DNA of 64,000 nt from Reyranella sp. (lineage in GTDB: Bacteria > Pseudomonadota > Alphaproteobacteria > Reyranellales > Reyranellaceae), in the NCBI RefSeq assembly GCF_017305915.1, contig NZ_JAFKJN010000015.1, positions 62,001 to 126,000 of the forward strand, in the 5' to 3' direction. The first letter of the stretch is position 1. Every line of letters begins with the position of its first letter. This document shows positions 61,276-64,000 of the stretch, piece by piece. The notes under the pieces are model-generated. The model worked only from the letters and a program-made list of their open reading frames with translations. It was not told where the DNA came from and made no database searches. The translations under genes were made by a program, and so were the position numbers.

Positions 61276-62883
61276 ATGATGATACGCGTTGCGTTTCAGT
61301 CGTGCGTGCGTTGCGTAGTTCTCATAGTGTCCCTGTTGGCCGTGTCCGTTCCGCTTGGCGCATTGGCGCAAAAACAAGGGGGAGTCCTGCGGGTCGCCCA
61401 TCGCGACAGTCCCGCGTCGATGTCGATCCACGAGGAAGGCACCATCTCGGCCGTCATGCCGATGATGGGCGTGTTCAACAACCTCGTGATGTTCGACCCG
61501 AAGGCCAAGCAGAACACCCTCGAAGGCATCGTGCCCGATCTCGCCACCAAGTGGACCTGGAGCGAGGACGGCAAGACGCTGACCTTCGCGCTGCGCGAGG
61601 GGGTGAAGTGGCACGACGGCAAGCCGTTCACCGCGGCCGACGTCAAATGCACCTTCGAGCTGCTGGCCGGCACCGCAAAGGACAACTTCAAGGTCAACTT
61701 CCGCAAGGGCTGGTACGCCAACGTCGAGAGCGTCTCGACCAACGGCGACCACGAAGCGGTGGTTCACCTCAGGGCGCCGCAGCCCGCCCTGCTGGCGCTG
61801 CTCTCCTCCGGCTTCACGCCGGTCTATCCCTGCCACGTCTCGCCGGCGGAGATGCGGCGCGCGCCGGTCGGCACCGGGCCATTCAAGTTCGCCGAGTACA
61901 AGCCGAACCAGAGCATCAAGGTGGTGCGCAACCCGGACTACTGGAAGAAGGGCCTGCCGTATCTCGACGGCATCGAATACACGATCATCGCCAACCGCTC
62001 GACGGCGATGCTGTCCTTCATCTCGGGCAAGTTCGACATGACCTTTCCGTTCGAGGTCACGGTGCCGCTGGTCAAGGACATCAAGGACGGCCTGCCGTCG
62101 GCGCAGTGCGAGATCGCGCCGATGAACGTCGCCGCCAACCTGCTGATGAACCCGGTGCCGCCGTTCGACGACATCGATGTCCGCCGCGCGGTGGCGATGA
62201 CGATCGACCGCAAGGCCTTCATCGAGATCATGACCCAGGGCCAGGGCGATGCCGGCGGCGCGATGCTGCCGACGCCGGCCGGCCGCTGGGGCCTGCCCGA
62301 CGAGATCGTCCGCGAGCTGCCGGGCTTCGATCCCGACGTCGCCAAGAGCCGCGCGGCAGCGCGCAAGATCATGGAGGCGAAGGGCTACGGCCCGGCCAAG
62401 ATGATCAAGCTCAAGCTCTCCTCGCGCAACCTGCCGACCTACCGCGACGCGGCGGTGATCCTGATCAGCCAGCTCAAGGAGATCTACATCGACGCCGAGC
62501 TGCAGCTCGTCGAGACGGCGCAATGGGTGCCCAAGCTGATGCGGCGCGACTACCAGTTCGGCCTCAGCCAGGTCGGCAACGGCGTCGACGATCCGGACCA
62601 GAACTATCCGGAGAACTACGCCTGCAGCGGGCGCACCTACATGGACTACTGCAACAAGGAAGTGGACTCACTCATTGCGCAGCAGTCGGCCGAGCGCGAC
62701 CAGGAGAAGCGCAAGAAGATCGCCTGGGAGATCGACCGCAAGCTGACCAACGAGGCGGTGCGACCGATGCTCTACTACATGCGCGGCGGCACCTGCTGGC
62801 GGCCGGAGGTCAAGAACCTGTCGATTCAGGTGAATAGCATCTACAATAGCTGGCGCATGGACGAGGTGTGGTTGGAACGATGA
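61276..62883 (+). CDS. ABC transporter substrate-binding protein, family 5 (paralogue)
   Basis: 535 aa periplasmic receptor of the DppA/OppA class. Signal peptide within CVVLIVSLLAVSVPLGALAQ. Same blocks as the copy at 4137: IVPDLATKWTW, REGVKWHDGKPFTAADVKCT, GTGPFKFAEYK, RNPDYWKKGLPYLDGIEY, and the end IYNSWRMDEVWLER. GGGAGAAAG precedes the ATG. No permease or ATPase genes follow; instead the start of an MDR reductase overlaps its stop (ATGA). The amidohydrolase next door suggests an N-acyl amino acid or peptide-like ligand. Confidence 0.9.
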   Translation: MMIRVAFQSCVRCVVLIVSLLAVSVPLGALAQKQGGVLRVAHRDSPASMSIHEEGTISAVMPMMGVFNNLVMFDPKAKQNTLEGIVPDLATKWTWSEDGKTLTFALREGVKWHDGKPFTAADVKCTFELLAGTAKDNFKVNFRKGWYANVESVSTNGDHEAVVHLRAPQPALLALLSSGFTPVYPCHVSPAEMRRAPVGTGPFKFAEYKPNQSIKVVRNPDYWKKGLPYLDGIEYTIIANRSTAMLSFISGKFDMTFPFEVTVPLVKDIKDGLPSAQCEIAPMNVAANLLMNPVPPFDDIDVRRAVAMTIDRKAFIEIMTQGQGDAGGAMLPTPAGRWGLPDEIVRELPGFDPDVAKSRAAARKIMEAKGYGPAKMIKLKLSSRNLPTYRDAAVILISQLKEIYIDAELQLVETAQWVPKLMRRDYQFGLSQVGNGVDDPDQNYPENYACSGRTYMDYCNKEVDSLIAQQSAERDQEKRKKIAWEIDRKLTNEAVRPMLYYMRGGTCWRPEVKNLSIQVNSIYNSWRMDEVWLER

Positions 62884-63797
62884 AAGCTGCCTACATCGAA
62901 AAGTTCGGCGGACCGGAGGTCCTCAAGGTCGGCGACCTGCCCGATCCGTCGCCCGCCGCGGGCCAGGTCGTCGTCGACGTCGCCGCCGCCAGCATCAACG
63001 CCGCGGACTGGAAGGTGCGCGCCGGCGAGTACAAGCAGGCCAACTTTCCGCTGGTTCTCGGCCGCGATTTCTCCGGCACCGTCAGCGCGCTGGGCTCCGG
63101 CGTCGACCTCAAGGTCGGCGACGAAGTGTTCGGCGTGCTCGAGACCGGCCGCGACGGAACCTATTGCGAGAAGATCGCGATCGGCGGGGCGATCGTCGGC
63201 AGGAAGCCGGCGGCGCTCTCCCATGTCGATGCGGCGGCGCTGGCGCTGACCGGCCTGACCGCGATCTGCGCGGTCGAGGAGGCGCTGAAGATCGAGGCCG
63301 GCGAGACCATCCTGATCCAGGGCGGCGCGGGCGGCGTGGCGAGCTTCGCCATCCAGCTCGCCAAACACATCGGCGCCAGGGTCATCACCACCGCCAGTGC
63401 CGCCAACGCCGCCTACCTGCGCGGGCTCGGCGCCGACGAGGTGATCGACTACAACGCGACCGACTTCACCAAGGCCGTGAAGAACGTGGACGCGGCCTTC
63501 GACACCGTGGGCGGCGACGTCGCGACGCGCACCTTCGCGGTGCTGAAGCCCGGCGGGCGCGCGGCGTTCATCGCCTCCGGCGCGCAGGCACCCAGGCCCG
63601 AGCGCAGCGACGTGACGGCGATCCGTCCGGCGGTGCCGCGCACCCGAAAGCACATGGAGCGCGTCGCCGAGCTGCACAGGGCCGGCGTCATCCGCGTGCC
63701 CGAGGTGACGGTGTTCCCGCTGGCCGAGGCCGCCAAGGCGCTCGGCGTCAGCGAGGGCCGCCACTTCAAGGGCAAGCTGATCCTCGAGATGCGTTGA
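62880..63797 (+). CDS. NADP-dependent MDR oxidoreductase (quinone reductase-like)
   Basis: 305 aa. MKAAYIEKFGGPEVLKVGDL opening, ASINAADWKVRAGEYKQANF and FPLVLGRDFSGTVSALGSGV in the GroES-like domain, and the cofactor loop GETILIQGGAGGVASFAIQL near residue 145. No zinc ligands. Closest to zinc-less quinone or enone reductases. Coupled to the ABC receptor upstream by ATGA and followed after 13 bp by a ThDP enzyme, so all three may belong to one catabolic unit. Confidence 0.88.
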   Translation: MKAAYIEKFGGPEVLKVGDLPDPSPAAGQVVVDVAAASINAADWKVRAGEYKQANFPLVLGRDFSGTVSALGSGVDLKVGDEVFGVLETGRDGTYCEKIAIGGAIVGRKPAALSHVDAAALALTGLTAICAVEEALKIEAGETILIQGGAGGVASFAIQLAKHIGARVITTASAANAAYLRGLGADEVIDYNATDFTKAVKNVDAAFDTVGGDVATRTFAVLKPGGRAAFIASGAQAPRPERSDVTAIRPAVPRTRKHMERVAELHRAGVIRVPEVTVFPLAEAAKALGVSEGRHFKGKLILEMR

Positions 63798-63810
63798 AAC
63801 AGGAGTTCCC

Positions 63811-64000
63811 ATGCCCCGCATGACCGGCGGCGACGCCATTGTCGATTCGCTGTTGCGGCACGGGATCGACACGATCTTCGGCCTGCCGGGCGTGCAGATG
63901 TACGGGCTGTTCGACGCTTTCGCGCGCAACGCGAACCGCCTGCAGGTGATCAACGCGCGGCACGAGCAGACCACCGCCTACATGGCGCTGGGCTACGCCC
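63811..64000 (+). CDS. Thiamine diphosphate-dependent enzyme, start only
   Basis: Cut off at the window's 3' end after 63 residues. MTGGDAIVDSLLRHGIDTIF then GLPGVQMYGLFDAF and ARHEQTTAYMALGYA match the N-terminal domain of acetolactate synthase/benzoylformate decarboxylase-type enzymes; E52 in HEQ is the glutamate that activates the cofactor. AGGAG lies before the ATG. Which reaction it performs cannot be told from this part. Confidence 0.85.
   Translation, partial: MPRMTGGDAIVDSLLRHGIDTIFGLPGVQMYGLFDAFARNANRLQVINARHEQTTAYMALGYA

Overview
The window is high-GC, densely packed chromosomal DNA from what looks like a soil or water alphaproteobacterium. A Reyranella-like or other Rhodospirillales-type genome is my best guess, from the gene mix: many orphan Bug/TctC receptors, LysR regulators, amidohydrolases, AtuA/DUF4387, DUF6152 and TldD. 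The genus is an inference. No rRNA, CRISPR array, complete phage or complete insertion sequence was seen. One tRNA gene, tRNA-Leu(CAA), is present.

Layout. 0-13.4 kb is ordinary core and catabolic sequence: the end of glutamate-cysteine ligase, an amidohydrolase, a ketopantoate-reductase-like enzyme, a peptide/opine-type ABC receptor, TldD, a quinone reductase, an acyl-CoA synthetase coupled to an MFS carrier, and a sorbosone-dehydrogenase-like protein. 13.8-24.9 kb is an island next to tRNA-Leu. A 49-bp exact copy of the tRNA 3' part lies 8,002 bp downstream and brackets a copper/silver efflux operon (Cys-rich secreted protein, cusB, cusA, 58-aa lipoprotein, cusC) and a broken class III cyclase. 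Beyond the second copy lies a second metal module: an RcnR/DmeR-type repressor, a frameshifted DmeF Co/Ni exporter and an outer-membrane protein. A 37-bp repeat ends both segments. No integrase gene remains. 24.9-28.2 kb looks compositionally similar to the island and carries LysR, a Bug receptor and two methyltransferase genes, one of them broken.

28.2-35.3 kb holds a second, HAE/Mdt-type RND pump with a tiny proline-rich membrane partner, an FTR1-like membrane protein and a LysR gene. 35.8-48 kb is a mosaic of small catabolic units: DUF6152/DUF6644 pair, CMD, hydroxyacid dehydrogenase, SDR, DUF917, Bug receptor plus cupin, secreted propeller-like protein, phosphoesterase, frameshifted DUF2961, YghU and nitroreductase. 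48-58.8 kb has TauD-type dioxygenase + Bug + YciI, amidohydrolase + porin-like protein, then a tightly packed LysR-Bug-LLM monooxygenase-AtuA-DUF4387-MmgE/PrpD(pseudo) operon. 58.8-64 kb holds a HigB/HigA-type toxin-antitoxin pair, a D-aminoacylase-like amidohydrolase, a second ABC receptor, a quinone-reductase-like enzyme and the start of a ThDP enzyme.

Themes: metal export is concentrated in the tRNA-linked island. Elsewhere, periplasmic receptors without permeases sit next to hydrolases and oxidoreductases. At least six genes are frameshifted or internally deleted, and two families of perfect intergenic palindromes (18+4+18 and 21+4+21) recur with compensating base changes.
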